From positions 1-63,736 of the forward strand of contig WGMV01000028.1 of assembly GCA_016124905.1 (NCBI GenBank): a stretch of 63,736 nt of DNA, read 5' to 3'. This stretch comes from a bacterium. Its GTDB lineage: Bacteria > Pseudomonadota > Alphaproteobacteria > Rickettsiales > RI-342. The position numbers were made by a program, and so were the translations under genes. The notes under the pieces are model-generated. The model worked only from the letters and a program-made list of their open reading frames with translations. It was not told where the DNA came from and did not search any database. Positions 1 to 8,601 of this stretch are shown piece after piece; the first letter of the stretch is position 1, and each line of letters begins with the position of its first letter.

Positions 1-1
1 A

Positions 2-1390
2 AGGCCCTGCACCAAGCATAATTATCTGGTGAAGCATGTGGATGAGCTTTCGCGCACCATGCATGAGGCGGCCAGCATCGCCCGGAGCGGCAGGCCCGGC
101 CCGGTGGTGGTGGATATCCCCAAGGACATACAGAACCAGAAAACGGTGTATGTGAACCATCAGCATTATCGCCGTCCTTCCTACAAGGTGCAGACCAAGC
201 CGGATGCGAAAGCGATTGAAGAGGCGGTGAAGCTGATTGCCGGTGCCAAGAAGCCGGTTTTCTATACGGGGGGCGGGGTGATTAACAGTGGTGACAAGGG
301 CAGTGAGCTGTTGCGCGAATTCGTGCGCGCAACCGGTTTTCCCTGCACCTCCACCCTGATGGGGCTGGGAGCATTCCCGGCGAGTGACCCGCTTTTCCTT
401 GGAATGCTCGGCATGCATGGCACGCTGGAAGCGAACCTTGCCATGTATCACTGCGATGTGATGATCAATATCGGCGCGCGGTTTGATGACAGGGTGGTGG
501 GGGCGGTGCAGGGCTTCTCGCCGGGGTCCAAGAAAATCCATGTGGATATTGACCCGTCATCCATCAACAAATCGGTGCAAGTGGATATCCCGATTGTGGG
601 GGATGCGGCCGAGGTGCTGGCGGCCATGCTGGCGGAATGGAAAAAGAAGAAATATCAGCCCAATGCCGAGGCGGTGGGCAAATGGTGGGCGCAGATCAAG
701 CGCTGGCAGAGCAAGCAATGCCTGAAATATACTCAAAATGGCGACGGGATTAAGCCGCAATACGCGCTGGACAGGCTGGATGAGCTTTCCTGGAGCCCGG
801 ATACGTATATTACGACGGATGTGGGGCAGCACCAGATGTGGTCGGCCCAGTATTTTCGCTTCGATAATCCGCGCCGTTGGATGACCTCCGGCGGGCTCGG
901 CACCATGGGTTATGGTCTGCCGGCGGCAGTCGGCGTGCAGATTGGTCATCCGGAAGGACGGGTGATCTGTGTTTCCGGCGATGCGTCCATCATGATGAAT
1001 ATCCAGGAACTGGCGACGATTGCGCAGTATCAACTGCCGATCAAACTCGTCATTTTAAATAACGGCTATATGGGCATGGTGCGCCAGTGGCAGGAAATGT
1101 TCCATGGGGAGCGGTATTCGCAGAGCTATTTTGAGGCATTACCTGACTTTGTGGCGCTGGCCGAGGCATTCCATATCAAAGGTATGCGTGTGACCAAGGC
1201 GGGCGAGCTGGATGCGGGCATCAAAGCCATGCTGGCGCATGACGGGCCGGTGCTGATGGATTTGGTGGTGGAGAAGCAGGAAAATGTGTTCCCGATGATT
1301 CCCGCAGGGGCGGGGCATAATGAGATTGTGCTCGGGCCGGGGCAGGATGTGGGCGAGCTGAATGAGGAAGATGGGATGGTGCTGATCTAG
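2..1390 (+). CDS. ilvB: Acetolactate synthase large subunit, 5'-truncated by window edge
   Basis: This ThDP-dependent enzyme joins two pyruvates (or pyruvate and 2-oxobutyrate) in the first common step of branched-chain amino acid synthesis. The reading frame is open back to the first base, and the residues before the first possible start (RPCTKHNYL at nt 2-28) match the family, so the true start lies upstream of the window. The visible part holds the central domain (GARFDDRV, about nt 472-492) and the ThDP/Mg motif GDAS...NN (about nt 976-1062) followed by GYMGMVRQWQ. The C-terminus is complete. The small regulatory subunit ilvH is not in the 1.5 kb that follows, although ilvBH order is common. 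IlvB and IlvI paralogues cannot be told apart here. Confidence 0.93.
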   Translation, partial: RPCTKHNYLVKHVDELSRTMHEAASIARSGRPGPVVVDIPKDIQNQKTVYVNHQHYRRPSYKVQTKPDAKAIEEAVKLIAGAKKPVFYTGGGVINSGDKGSELLREFVRATGFPCTSTLMGLGAFPASDPLFLGMLGMHGTLEANLAMYHCDVMINIGARFDDRVVGAVQGFSPGSKKIHVDIDPSSINKSVQVDIPIVGDAAEVLAAMLAEWKKKKYQPNAEAVGKWWAQIKRWQSKQCLKYTQNGDGIKPQYALDRLDELSWSPDTYITTDVGQHQMWSAQYFRFDNPRRWMTSGGLGTMGYGLPAAVGVQIGHPEGRVICVSGDASIMMNIQELATIAQYQLPIKLVILNNGYMGMVRQWQEMFHGERYSQSYFEALPDFVALAEAFHIKGMRVTKAGELDAGIKAMLAHDGPVLMDLVVEKQENVFPMIPAGAGHNEIVLGPGQDVGELNEEDGMVLI

Positions 1391-1455
1391 TTTGTCTCAC
1401 TTTCGAAACAAAACTCTTTTATTAAAGGCAATCTTTCCATTGCTTTGCCCATGCC

Positions 1456-1917
1456 ATGCAGAAACATCGATATACCTATAGCGACGGACCCATTACGCAG
1501 CTTTGCGTAGACGATCAGTATCTCCATTTTCGGGTGGCGGACGCGGATGTCGCCGTTGGCATTCTGAGGTCCATGGTGCCGTATTTTGATGGCGAATACA
1601 TGGCGGTGGAGCTGGATGAGAAAATGTCGCCCCAATCGAGGGATGACGCGCTGGTGGCACGGCTTCTTAATCAGGAATGGGCCCCGGGGCGGGATTACAC
1701 GGGCGTGTGGCAGCTCAAGAGCATGCATGCCCGGCAAGATCTGCCGTCATGCGACCCGCAATTGCTGATGGAATGGGTTCATCGCGGCGGCGAGGAGCCA
1801 TATAACCAGCTGGTTATACCCGCCTGTTTTTCCGACTATATTATTGGTGTGCTGGCAGATGTGGCTCAGGATGTGGCGCAGGATATACCCAAACGCTTTG
1901 ATATGGGTGGAATGTAG
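1456..1917 (+). CDS. Hypothetical protein, 153 aa
   Basis: I do not recognise this protein. It is acidic, of mixed composition, and has no signal peptide or membrane segment. An acidic stretch near residues 45-60 and a repeated VAQD element near residues 137-144 stand out. It sits between ilvB and tig on the same strand, 65 bp after ilvB and 78 bp before tig. The frame is intact and codon use resembles the neighbours, so it is probably a real gene. No SD is obvious before the ATG. Confidence 0.6.
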   Translation: MQKHRYTYSDGPITQLCVDDQYLHFRVADADVAVGILRSMVPYFDGEYMAVELDEKMSPQSRDDALVARLLNQEWAPGRDYTGVWQLKSMHARQDLPSCDPQLLMEWVHRGGEEPYNQLVIPACFSDYIIGVLADVAQDVAQDIPKRFDMGGM

Positions 1918-1995
1918 CCAATTTTCCCTTGCCGATGGGCATGGGCTATGGTTATGTGCCCCTCTTCATTTTTCATTAAGATATTGGGGACTCCC

Positions 1996-3363
1996 ATGAA
2001 CGTTACCGAAACCCTGGCCGATGGCCTGAAACGCGAACTCACCGTGGTGGTGGAAGCCGCTAAACTGCAAGCCCTGACCGAAGAGCGCCTGCAGGCCGTG
2101 AGCAAAAACGTGAAAATGCCGGGTTTCCGTCCGGGCAAAATTCCCGCCCAGGTGCTGAAGCAGCGCTATGGCCAGCAGGTGGCCGGTGAAGTGCTGGAGC
2201 GCGCCATCGATAATGCCAGCAAACAGGCGCTGGACCAGAAAGGTTACACCCCGGCGCTGCGCCCGCAGGTGACCATCAAGCAGTTTGGCGAAGGCCAGAA
2301 CCTGGAATTCGCCATGAGCTTCGACCTGATGCCCACCCCGCCGGCCTTGGAGCTTGGGGATGTGAGCATTGAGCGCGATGTGTTTGATGTGGCGGAAGAG
2401 GATATTCAGGACGGGTTGTCCCGCCTGGCGAAGGCCAACAAACGCCTGAAGCCGGTGGAAAAAGCCCGCAAGTCCGCCGAGGGGGATGTGCTCCGTATCG
2501 ATTTCCTCGGTAAAGTGGACGGCACGCCGTTTGAAGGCGGCAAGGCCGAGAATTTCACCATCGAGATCGGCTCCGGCCAGTTGATTCCGGGGTTTGAAGA
2601 GCAGCTGGTTGGGCTGAAGCCTGGCGACAGCACTGAAGTGAAGGTAACCTTTCCGGAAGAATATCATGCCGAGAACCTGAAAGGCAAGGCCGCCACGTTC
2701 GATGTGACGGTGCGCGAACTGCTGGAAGGCGAAGAGCCAACCGTGGATGATGAATTCGCTAAAATGTCTGGATTTAAAGACCTGGCGGATCTGAAAGATC
2801 GCGTGAAAGAGAAAATCACCCGTGATGTGAATGCGGTTGTGCGCATGCGCCAGAAAAAAGCTTTGTTTGACGCACTGGATACCAAACTGAGCTTCGACCT
2901 GCCGCAAAGCATGGTGGAAGAGGAGTTTGGCGGTATCTGGCAGAAGCTGGTGCAAACCCAGCCGGATGCGGAAAGCGACGAGGCGCTGAAAAAAGAATAC
3001 CGCCAGGTGGCGGAGCGTCGCGTGAAGCTCGGGCTTTACCTGGCGGAAGTGGCCAAGCAACAGGCCATTCGCGTCAATCAGCAGGAGCTGCAGCAGGCGG
3101 TGATGGAGCAGGCACGCATGTTCCCGGGCCAGGAAACCAAAGTGGTGGAATTCTACCGTAAAAACCCGGCCGAGCTGACGACGCTTCAAGGGCCCATTCT
3201 GGAAGAAAAAGCGGTCGATTATGTTCTCACCCAGGTGAAATTGAAGGACAAAAAGACCAGTGTGAAGGCGATTGTCGAAGAAGAAAACAAAGAAAATGAA
3301 GCCGAGGCAGCAGCCCGCAAACCCGCGAAAAAGGCCGCTTCCAAGAAAACCAAGGCGGAATAA
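1996..3363 (+). CDS. tig: Trigger factor (ribosome-associated chaperone / peptidyl-prolyl isomerase)
   Basis: Trigger factor binds the ribosome exit tunnel and shields nascent chains. The protein has 455 residues, the usual family length. The ribosome-docking signature GFRPGK is at residues 43-48, an FKBP-type PPIase domain spans about residues 155-240 (EGDVLRIDFLGKVDGTPFEGG and PGFEEQLVG), and a helical C-terminal chaperone domain follows. The last 25 or so residues are a Lys/Ala-rich tail. I chose the ATG at 1996 because GGGGA lies just upstream and the protein then begins MNVTETLADGLKREL; a longer in-frame start at 1948 adds non-homologous residues. clpP and clpX, frequent downstream neighbours of tig, are absent; a histone-like gene follows. 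Confidence 0.96.
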   Translation: MNVTETLADGLKRELTVVVEAAKLQALTEERLQAVSKNVKMPGFRPGKIPAQVLKQRYGQQVAGEVLERAIDNASKQALDQKGYTPALRPQVTIKQFGEGQNLEFAMSFDLMPTPPALELGDVSIERDVFDVAEEDIQDGLSRLAKANKRLKPVEKARKSAEGDVLRIDFLGKVDGTPFEGGKAENFTIEIGSGQLIPGFEEQLVGLKPGDSTEVKVTFPEEYHAENLKGKAATFDVTVRELLEGEEPTVDDEFAKMSGFKDLADLKDRVKEKITRDVNAVVRMRQKKALFDALDTKLSFDLPQSMVEEEFGGIWQKLVQTQPDAESDEALKKEYRQVAERRVKLGLYLAEVAKQQAIRVNQQELQQAVMEQARMFPGQETKVVEFYRKNPAELTTLQGPILEEKAVDYVLTQVKLKDKKTSVKAIVEEENKENEAEAAARKPAKKAASKKTKAE

Positions 3364-3451
3364 AAGACACTCTGAAAGGCGTTCGGAACCGCTGGTAACC
3401 TTTTGTAAAGGAATAGCAGTTAGAGTTCCGGAAACTCTGGAGGGTTTTCAC

Positions 3452-4357
3452 ATGTTAGATCGTATCTTCGGTAATAAGCCTGTGCCTGCCAAAAAGCAGA
3501 CAGGTTCTTCTAAGTCGGCCGCTATGCCCGCAACGGCATATAAGCCTGTTACTGCTACCCCGGCTTCTCTGAAACCGGTTACTTCCACGACCTCTCTGGC
3601 TACCCCGGCTGCGAAAGCTCCGGCAAAGCCTGCTAAAAAAGCCACGGCTAAAAAAGCAGCGAAGAAGACCGTTGCCAAAAAGCCGACGGCTAAAAAAGCC
3701 ACGGCCAAAAAAGCAGTGAAAAAGACCGCTGCCAAAAAGCCGACGGCTAAAAAGACGACCGCTAAAAAAGCAGTGAAAAAAGTAGCTGCTAAGAAAACAA
3801 CCGCCAAAAAGACGACGGCTAAAAAAGCAGTGAAAAAAGTAGCTGCTAAAAAGCCGACGGCTAAAAAGACCGCCGCTAAAAAGCCAGCTGCTAAGAAAAC
3901 AGCTGCTAAGAAGCCGGTTCTGAAGGCTGTTGCTTCCAAACCGGTTGCCAAAAAGACGGCTCCGAAGAAAAAAGCCAAAAAGACCGCCGCTAAAAAGCGC
4001 CCGGCTCTGATGGCTGCTTCCAAGCCGATGGTCAAAAAAGTATCCGGCAAGAAAGTTGCTGCCAAAAAACCTGCTGCTAAAAAGCCTGCCGCTAAAAAAG
4101 TGGCTGCTAAGAAGCCGGTTCTGAAGGCTGTTGCTTCCAAGCCCGCAGTTAAAAAAGTAGCTGCTAAAAAAGTAGCCGCTAAAAAGCCTGCCGCTAAAAA
4201 AGTGACGGGCAAAAAAGTGGCTGCCAAGAAGAAGCCGGTTCTGAAAGCCGCTGCTTCCAAGCCAGCTGCTAAAAAAGTTTCCGGCAAAAAAGTAGCAGCA
4301 AAAAAACCTGCTGCTAAAAAGCCGGCTGCTAAAAAAGTAGCAGCTAAAAAAAAATAA
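3452..4357 (+). CDS. Histone H1-like Lys/Ala repeat protein
   Basis: This 301-residue protein is almost wholly low-complexity. After a 50-residue leader (MLDRIFGNKPVPAKK..., Thr/Ser/Pro-rich) it consists of tandem AAKK, TAKK and PAKK units. Three longer copies of a KPVLKA(V/A)ASKP element and a variant RPALMAASKP lie in the C-terminal half. Proteins of this kind (AlgP/AlgR3-, Hc1- and Bordetella BpH1-like) bind DNA non-specifically and are thought to compact the nucleoid; that role here is inference from composition. The ATG at 3452 follows CTGGAGGG. The frame stays open upstream into tig, but that part is not H1-like. Unit number could change by replication slippage. An inverted repeat and a strong hairpin follow the stop codon before ftsY. 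Confidence 0.85.
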   Translation: MLDRIFGNKPVPAKKQTGSSKSAAMPATAYKPVTATPASLKPVTSTTSLATPAAKAPAKPAKKATAKKAAKKTVAKKPTAKKATAKKAVKKTAAKKPTAKKTTAKKAVKKVAAKKTTAKKTTAKKAVKKVAAKKPTAKKTAAKKPAAKKTAAKKPVLKAVASKPVAKKTAPKKKAKKTAAKKRPALMAASKPMVKKVSGKKVAAKKPAAKKPAAKKVAAKKPVLKAVASKPAVKKVAAKKVAAKKPAAKKVTGKKVAAKKKPVLKAAASKPAAKKVSGKKVAAKKPAAKKPAAKKVAAKKK

Positions 4358-4371
4358 CGCTGAAGTAAGCC

Positions 4372-4389
4372 ACTCATCCCAGGATGAGT
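4372..4389 (+). repeat. Short inverted repeat between the H1-like gene and ftsY
   Basis: ACTCATCC and GGATGAGT form an 8-base inverted repeat separated by two bases; in RNA about 7 bp could form with a 4-base loop. It lies 15 bases after the H1-like stop codon and directly before the larger hairpin at 4397-4423. There is no T-run, so it is not a terminator on its own. Confidence 0.4.
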
Positions 4390-4396
4390 CGGAGAC

Positions 4397-4423
4397 GGGG
4401 TTGCGGGAAATTCCTGCAACCCC
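4397..4423 (+). promoter_or_regulatory. 12-bp hairpin containing the ftsY start codon (terminator-like or translational control)
   Basis: GGGGTTGCGGGA (4397-4408) and TCCTGCAACCCC (4412-4423) pair over 12 positions with one G-U wobble and a 3-base loop. A pyrimidine-rich run (TCTTTCGTTT) follows. The only usable ftsY start codon, TTG at 4401, sits inside the left arm, and its GGAG SD (4390-4393) lies just before the stem. The element could terminate transcripts of the H1-like gene, throttle ftsY translation, or both. The structure is read directly; the function is inference. Confidence 0.5.
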
Positions 4424-5792
4424 TCTTTCGTTTAAAGAGCGCTTCAAACGTCTTTTCTCCGCCAGCAAACCGGCTGAACCCTCCAAGATTTTGCCGGTGG
4501 TGGAAGAATTGCCGAAGGTTGCTCCGTCCGATACGATCGATACCCCCAGCCCTGCCAAAAGACCCGCAGCAAAGGCAAAGCCTTCGCCCAAGGACGCGCC
4601 GGTAAACAAGCCTGCCGCGAAGAAAGAGACCGCTAAAAAAGAGACCGCTAAAAAACCGGTTTCCGTAAAGCCGGTGGCTCCCATCAAAAAAGTCCCGGCG
4701 CCTGCACCGCAGCCGGCCAAGCCGGTGCTGGTGAAACCCGTGATCGTGGCCGAGCCGGTTGTGGTTAAGCCGGTATTGGCCAAGCCCGTGATTGCCCCGC
4801 CCATTGAAGCGCCGGTGGTAGAAAAGCCAGTGCCCGCCAAACCCGTTTTGTCAGTGCCTGTGGTGACCGAGGGGCCGAAATCCTCCTGGTTCGGGCGGCT
4901 GAAAAGCGGGCTGCAACGAAGCTCCGGCCAGTTGACGGAAAGCATCAGCGGCATTTTCACCAAGCGCAAGCTGGATGACGCCATGCTGGATGAGCTGGAA
5001 GAGGCGCTGATTACCGCCGATATGGGGGTAGCGGTAGCGATGGAACTCCGCAACAGCCTGGCAAAAGACCGGCTGAACAAGGATGTGACCGATGAGGAGG
5101 TGAAGCTGCACCTGGCCAGCGGTATCGCCGCCATGCTGAAGCCTGTTGCAAAACCCCTTCAAATCACGGATGCCGGGCCTTTTATCATCAGCGTGGTGGG
5201 CGTGAACGGTAACGGTAAAACCACCACGGTGGCCAAGCTTGCCAAATATTACCAGGATCAGGGCAAAAAAGTGATGCTGGCGGCGGCGGATACGTTCCGC
5301 GCGGCAGCGGTGGAGCAGCTGCAGGTGTGGGGCAAGCGGCTTGGCAGCACAGTGATTGCCGGGGAAGCGGAGGCCGATCCCGCCAGTGTGGCCTACCGTG
5401 CCGTGGAGCAGGCCCGCAAGGAAAAGGCCGATATTCTCTTGATCGATACGGCTGGTCGTTTACATAATAAGACCGGATTGATGCAGGAACTGCAGAAAAT
5501 CCACCGTGTGCTGACCAAGCATGACGAGGCCGCACCCCATGCGACGCTTCTGGTGCTGGATGCCACGACGGGCCAGAATGCGCATAACCAGGTGAAGATA
5601 TTCGACGAGATGGTGAAGGTGAGTGGATTGATCGTGACCAAGCTGGACGGCACCGCCAAAGGTGGTGTGGTGGTTGGATTGGCGCGTGAGTTCGGCAAGC
5701 CCATCCATGCCATTGGCGTGGGGGAAAGCACCGAGGACCTGCGCCCGTTTGATGCGGATGAATTCGCCAAAGCGCTGCTGGGGGTTGCCTGA
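4401..5792 (+). CDS. ftsY: Signal recognition particle receptor FtsY
   Basis: This SRP-receptor GTPase docks SRP-ribosome complexes at the inner membrane. The 463 residues comprise a basic start (SFKERFKRLF), a long Pro/Lys/Val-rich acidic-basic linker with repeated KPV units (about 25-155), and the NG domain (about 170-463). The NG domain has the P-loop GVNGNGKTT near residues 267-275, DTFRAAAVEQL, DTAGR near 349-353 and TKLDG near 413-417. The start is TTG at 4401, with GGAG seven bases upstream. No ATG or GTG is in frame between it and the previous in-frame stop at 4338, and the start lies inside a strong hairpin. The stop overlaps the next gene's start (TGATG), which suggests translational coupling. 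Confidence 0.95.
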   Translation: MREIPATPLSFKERFKRLFSASKPAEPSKILPVVEELPKVAPSDTIDTPSPAKRPAAKAKPSPKDAPVNKPAAKKETAKKETAKKPVSVKPVAPIKKVPAPAPQPAKPVLVKPVIVAEPVVVKPVLAKPVIAPPIEAPVVEKPVPAKPVLSVPVVTEGPKSSWFGRLKSGLQRSSGQLTESISGIFTKRKLDDAMLDELEEALITADMGVAVAMELRNSLAKDRLNKDVTDEEVKLHLASGIAAMLKPVAKPLQITDAGPFIISVVGVNGNGKTTTVAKLAKYYQDQGKKVMLAAADTFRAAAVEQLQVWGKRLGSTVIAGEAEADPASVAYRAVEQARKEKADILLIDTAGRLHNKTGLMQELQKIHRVLTKHDEAAPHATLLVLDATTGQNAHNQVKIFDEMVKVSGLIVTKLDGTAKGGVVVGLAREFGKPIHAIGVGESTEDLRPFDADEFAKALLGVA

Positions 5793-6538
5793 TGGGTGAA
5801 GCGACGGCCCTTGCCGCGGATGAGATTCAGCTGATTGATGGAAAATGGCCCGCCGACAAAACGGTTGCCATGATGGCCGTCAACAGCGCTCTAAGTGGGC
5901 TGGGCTTTTACTTTCGCGGCATGACGGAAGCGGATTTGCACCGGATGTTCGGGGTGCAGGATTCCCTGCAATTTGTAGCCTCTCAGGGAGGGGCGCCCCA
6001 ATTGGCGATGGTTCCTGCTCCGCTTTTGTCGGTGGAAGCGGTGAATTTGCTGAAATACAGTTTTCCGCATATCGGCCCCAACGCCATTTTATACATGACG
6101 GTGCTGGCCCCCACGGTGGAGGCCATTGCCCAGCATCCGTCCACGCCCGTGCCGTTGCGGCAATTCGCGCATGAGCACCCCGTTGCGCTGGCGCTTGCCA
6201 TTGGCCTGGCTATCGGCGTGGCGTTCGAGCTGTTTCAGGGCATTACCCATACCGGCACGCCGGAGGCGATTGATTTGGTGGCGAATAACATGGGTTATGC
6301 CCTGGCCCTGTTGATGCCCAAGGCGATTGACCTTGTAATGCAGAAACAGGATGGCCATGTGATCAGCGATGCATTGCACCGGCTGGTGGATCCCATCGCC
6401 GAGCAGATGGGGGAAGCCTATCACGGTGCGATGTTTGACAGGGGCGTTGCCAATTTGCTGAGTTCCGACCGGCTTGTTCCCGGGGATGAGTGGCTGAAGC
6501 TGATGATGGACCATGGCGCGACGTCGCGCAGTAAGTGA
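5792..6538 (+). CDS. Hypothetical membrane protein, weakly VanZ-like, coupled to ftsY
   Basis: The start codon shares its first base with the ftsY stop (TGATG), a typical coupled pair. The protein has 248 residues. The clearest membrane segment is about residues 130-150 (HPVALALAIGLAIGVAFELFQ), followed by a short hydrophobic stretch near residue 170. The pattern FELFQ...EAIDLVANNMGYALAL resembles the E-x-x-Q ... D-x-x-x-N-x-x-G core of VanZ-like proteins. The rest does not obviously match that family, so this is only a hint. A soluble C-terminal tail of about 60 residues follows. Its position suggests a role in membrane insertion or the envelope, but that is inference. Confidence 0.7.
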   Translation: MGEATALAADEIQLIDGKWPADKTVAMMAVNSALSGLGFYFRGMTEADLHRMFGVQDSLQFVASQGGAPQLAMVPAPLLSVEAVNLLKYSFPHIGPNAILYMTVLAPTVEAIAQHPSTPVPLRQFAHEHPVALALAIGLAIGVAFELFQGITHTGTPEAIDLVANNMGYALALLMPKAIDLVMQKQDGHVISDALHRLVDPIAEQMGEAYHGAMFDRGVANLLSSDRLVPGDEWLKLMMDHGATSRSK

Positions 6539-6547
6539 CGGAAAACC

Positions 6548-6570
6548 GGCGTGATATTCACGCCTCCTTA
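6548..6570 (+). terminator. Hairpin after the ftsY operon, possible terminator
   Basis: GGCGTGA and TCACGCC form a perfect 7-bp stem with a 3-base TAT loop, starting 9 bases after the stop codon. The tail is only TCCTTAAAT, so intrinsic termination would be weak. Confidence 0.35.
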
Positions 6571-6629
6571 AATAGTTTGGCGCAGCATGATAGAAGGGTG
6601 GGACAGGCATCGTTACCCGGAGGCGCGCC

Positions 6630-8552
6630 ATGAAAGATTTTTATCCCGTGTTGCCGCAATGGTCGGCCAGGGCCCATATCACCAAGGAAGAGTATGCCCG
6701 GCTTTATACGGAGTCGGTGAATGATCCAGACGGCTTCTGGGGGCGGATGGGGGAGGAGCTGCTCTGGCGCGAGCGCTGGAAAAATGTGTGCCAGGCCGAT
6801 TTTGTTGAAGGAAATATCCGCTGGTTTGATGGTGGTAGTTTGAATGTGGCGGAGAATTGCCTGGATGTTCACCTGAAGCTGCGCGGAGAGAAACTGGCCA
6901 TTATCTGGGAGGGCGACGAGCCGGGGCTGGTGCGGCGCATCACCTACCGCGAATTGCACGGCATGGTGTGTCAGGCGGCGAACCTGCTGGAATCGCTCGG
7001 TGTGAAAGCGGGCGACCGGGTGACGATCTACATGCCGATGATACCGGAAGCGGCGGTGGCCATGCTGGCCTGCGCACGCATCGGCGCGACGCATTCGGTG
7101 GTGTTTGGTGGGTTTTCGCCACATGCGCTGCGAGGAAGAATCGAAGACGCGGCCAGTGATTTCATCATCACCAGCGATGAGGGGCTGCGCGGCGGCAAAA
7201 CGGTGCCGCTGAAGGCCAATGTGGATGAGGCCATCGAGGGGTTGACTATCCGGCATGTGCTGGTGGTGAAACGTACCGGTGCGGATGTGCCCTGGAAAGA
7301 AGGGCGGGACCTCTGGTGGCATGACACGGTGGAGAAGCAGCCCGCGGCGCACGAGGCTAGGGCGTTTGACGCGGAGCATCCGCTGTTCATTCTCTATACT
7401 TCCGGCTCTACCGGAAAACCCAAGGGGGTCCTGCACAGCAGCGCTGGGTATCTGCTCTATACGATGCTGACGCACCGTTATGTGTTCGATTATCACGAGG
7501 AGGATATCTACTGGTGCACGGCCGATGTGGGCTGGGTGACGGGGCATAGCTACATTGTGTACGGTCCGCTGGCCAATGGCGCGACCTCGCTGATGTTTGA
7601 AGGCGTGCCCAGTTATCCGAACGCGTCGCGCTTCTGGGACGTGATCGACCGCCATCAGGTGACGCAATTTTATACCGCGCCGACGGCTATCCGCGCCCTG
7701 ATGCGCGAAGGGGACCATTGGGTGAAGAAACATTCGCTGGATACGCTGCGTGTGCTGGGGACGGTGGGTGAGCCGATCAACCCCGAAGTGTGGCGCTGGT
7801 ATTACGATGTGGTGGGCGAGCGACGCTGCCCGATTGTGGATACCTGGTGGCAGACGGAGACAGGAGGGCATTTGATCACACCCATGCCGGGCGCAACAGA
7901 CCTGAAGCCTGGCAGCGCGAGCCTGCCCTTCTTCGGTGTGCAGCCGGGGCTACTGGATGAAAAGGGCAAGGAAGTTGCCGGAGCCGGGGAAGGAGCGCTT
8001 TGCATCAAGGCAAGCTGGCCGGGCCAGGCGCGCACGGTATATGGCGACCATAAGCGGTTTAAAGAGACTTATTTCGGCGCGTTTCCGGGCTATTATTTCA
8101 GCGGGGATGGCGCGCGGCGGGATGAGGACGGCTATTACTGGATCACCGGGCGGATGGATGATGTGCTGAACGTATCCGGTCACCGGCTGGGGACGGCGGA
8201 GATTGAATCCTCCCTGGTGGCGCATGCGGATGTGGCCGAGGCAGCGGTGGTTGGGTTTCCGCATGATATCAAGGGCGAGGGAATTCATGCCTATGTGATG
8301 CTCAACCCGGGCATAGCGGGGGATGCCGCCAAGGCCGACGAGCTGAAGAAATGGGTGCGCAAGGACTTAAGCGCCATTGCCGCGCCCGACCGTATTCAAT
8401 TCGCCGAAGGACTGCCCAAAACACGGAGCGGCAAGATCATGCGGCGGATATTACGGAAAATCGCGCATCGGGAGCTGGATGGCCTTGGGGATGTTTCCAC
8501 CCTGCTGAACCCGGAGGCTGTGGAGCAGCTGAAAAAAGGGATTGTATTATAG
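6630..8552 (+). CDS. acs: Acetyl-CoA synthetase (AMP-forming)
   Basis: The enzyme activates acetate to acetyl-CoA through acetyl-AMP. It has 640 residues, close to the usual 650. The acyl-adenylate motifs are in order: [11 protein letters not shown] (about 256-266), [10 protein letters not shown] (about 404), the hinge and C-terminal motif [16 protein letters not shown] (about 508-523), and TRSGKIMRR with the conserved, typically acetylated lysine at residue 602. A clear GGAGG precedes the ATG. It is expressed alone from the gap after the ftsY operon. It can feed or use acetyl-CoA alongside the leucine-catabolic genes in the window; that link is inference. Confidence 0.95.
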   Translation: MKDFYPVLPQWSARAHITKEEYARLYTESVNDPDGFWGRMGEELLWRERWKNVCQADFVEGNIRWFDGGSLNVAENCLDVHLKLRGEKLAIIWEGDEPGLVRRITYRELHGMVCQAANLLESLGVKAGDRVTIYMPMIPEAAVAMLACARIGATHSVVFGGFSPHALRGRIEDAASDFIITSDEGLRGGKTVPLKANVDEAIEGLTIRHVLVVKRTGADVPWKEGRDLWWHDTVEKQPAAHEARAFDAEHPLFILYTSGSTGKPKGVLHSSAGYLLYTMLTHRYVFDYHEEDIYWCTADVGWVTGHSYIVYGPLANGATSLMFEGVPSYPNASRFWDVIDRHQVTQFYTAPTAIRALMREGDHWVKKHSLDTLRVLGTVGEPINPEVWRWYYDVVGERRCPIVDTWWQTETGGHLITPMPGATDLKPGSASLPFFGVQPGLLDEKGKEVAGAGEGALCIKASWPGQARTVYGDHKRFKETYFGAFPGYYFSGDGARRDEDGYYWITGRMDDVLNVSGHRLGTAEIESSLVAHADVAEAAVVGFPHDIKGEGIHAYVMLNPGIAGDAAKADELKKWVRKDLSAIAAPDRIQFAEGLPKTRSGKIMRRILRKIAHRELDGLGDVSTLLNPEAVEQLKKGIVL

Positions 8553-8601
8553 GCGTAACAATTATTGGCTAGGGTGGCGCCCATTAAATTTAGGGGTCAT
8601 A

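Noticed and set aside
1966-3189. A 407-aa minus-strand frame opposite tig
   Set aside because: Shadow of trigger factor; no start signal or motif.
3600-4357. Repeats that look like a CRISPR array or satellite
   Set aside because: The repeats are in frame, encode AAKK units and have no regular unique spacers.
3448-5134. Long minus-strand frames (up to 559 aa) opposite the H1-like gene and ftsY
   Set aside because: They are caused by GC-rich repeats that lack stops on the other strand; Phe/Ser/Leu-rich low complexity, no SD, and they mirror genes with clear homology.
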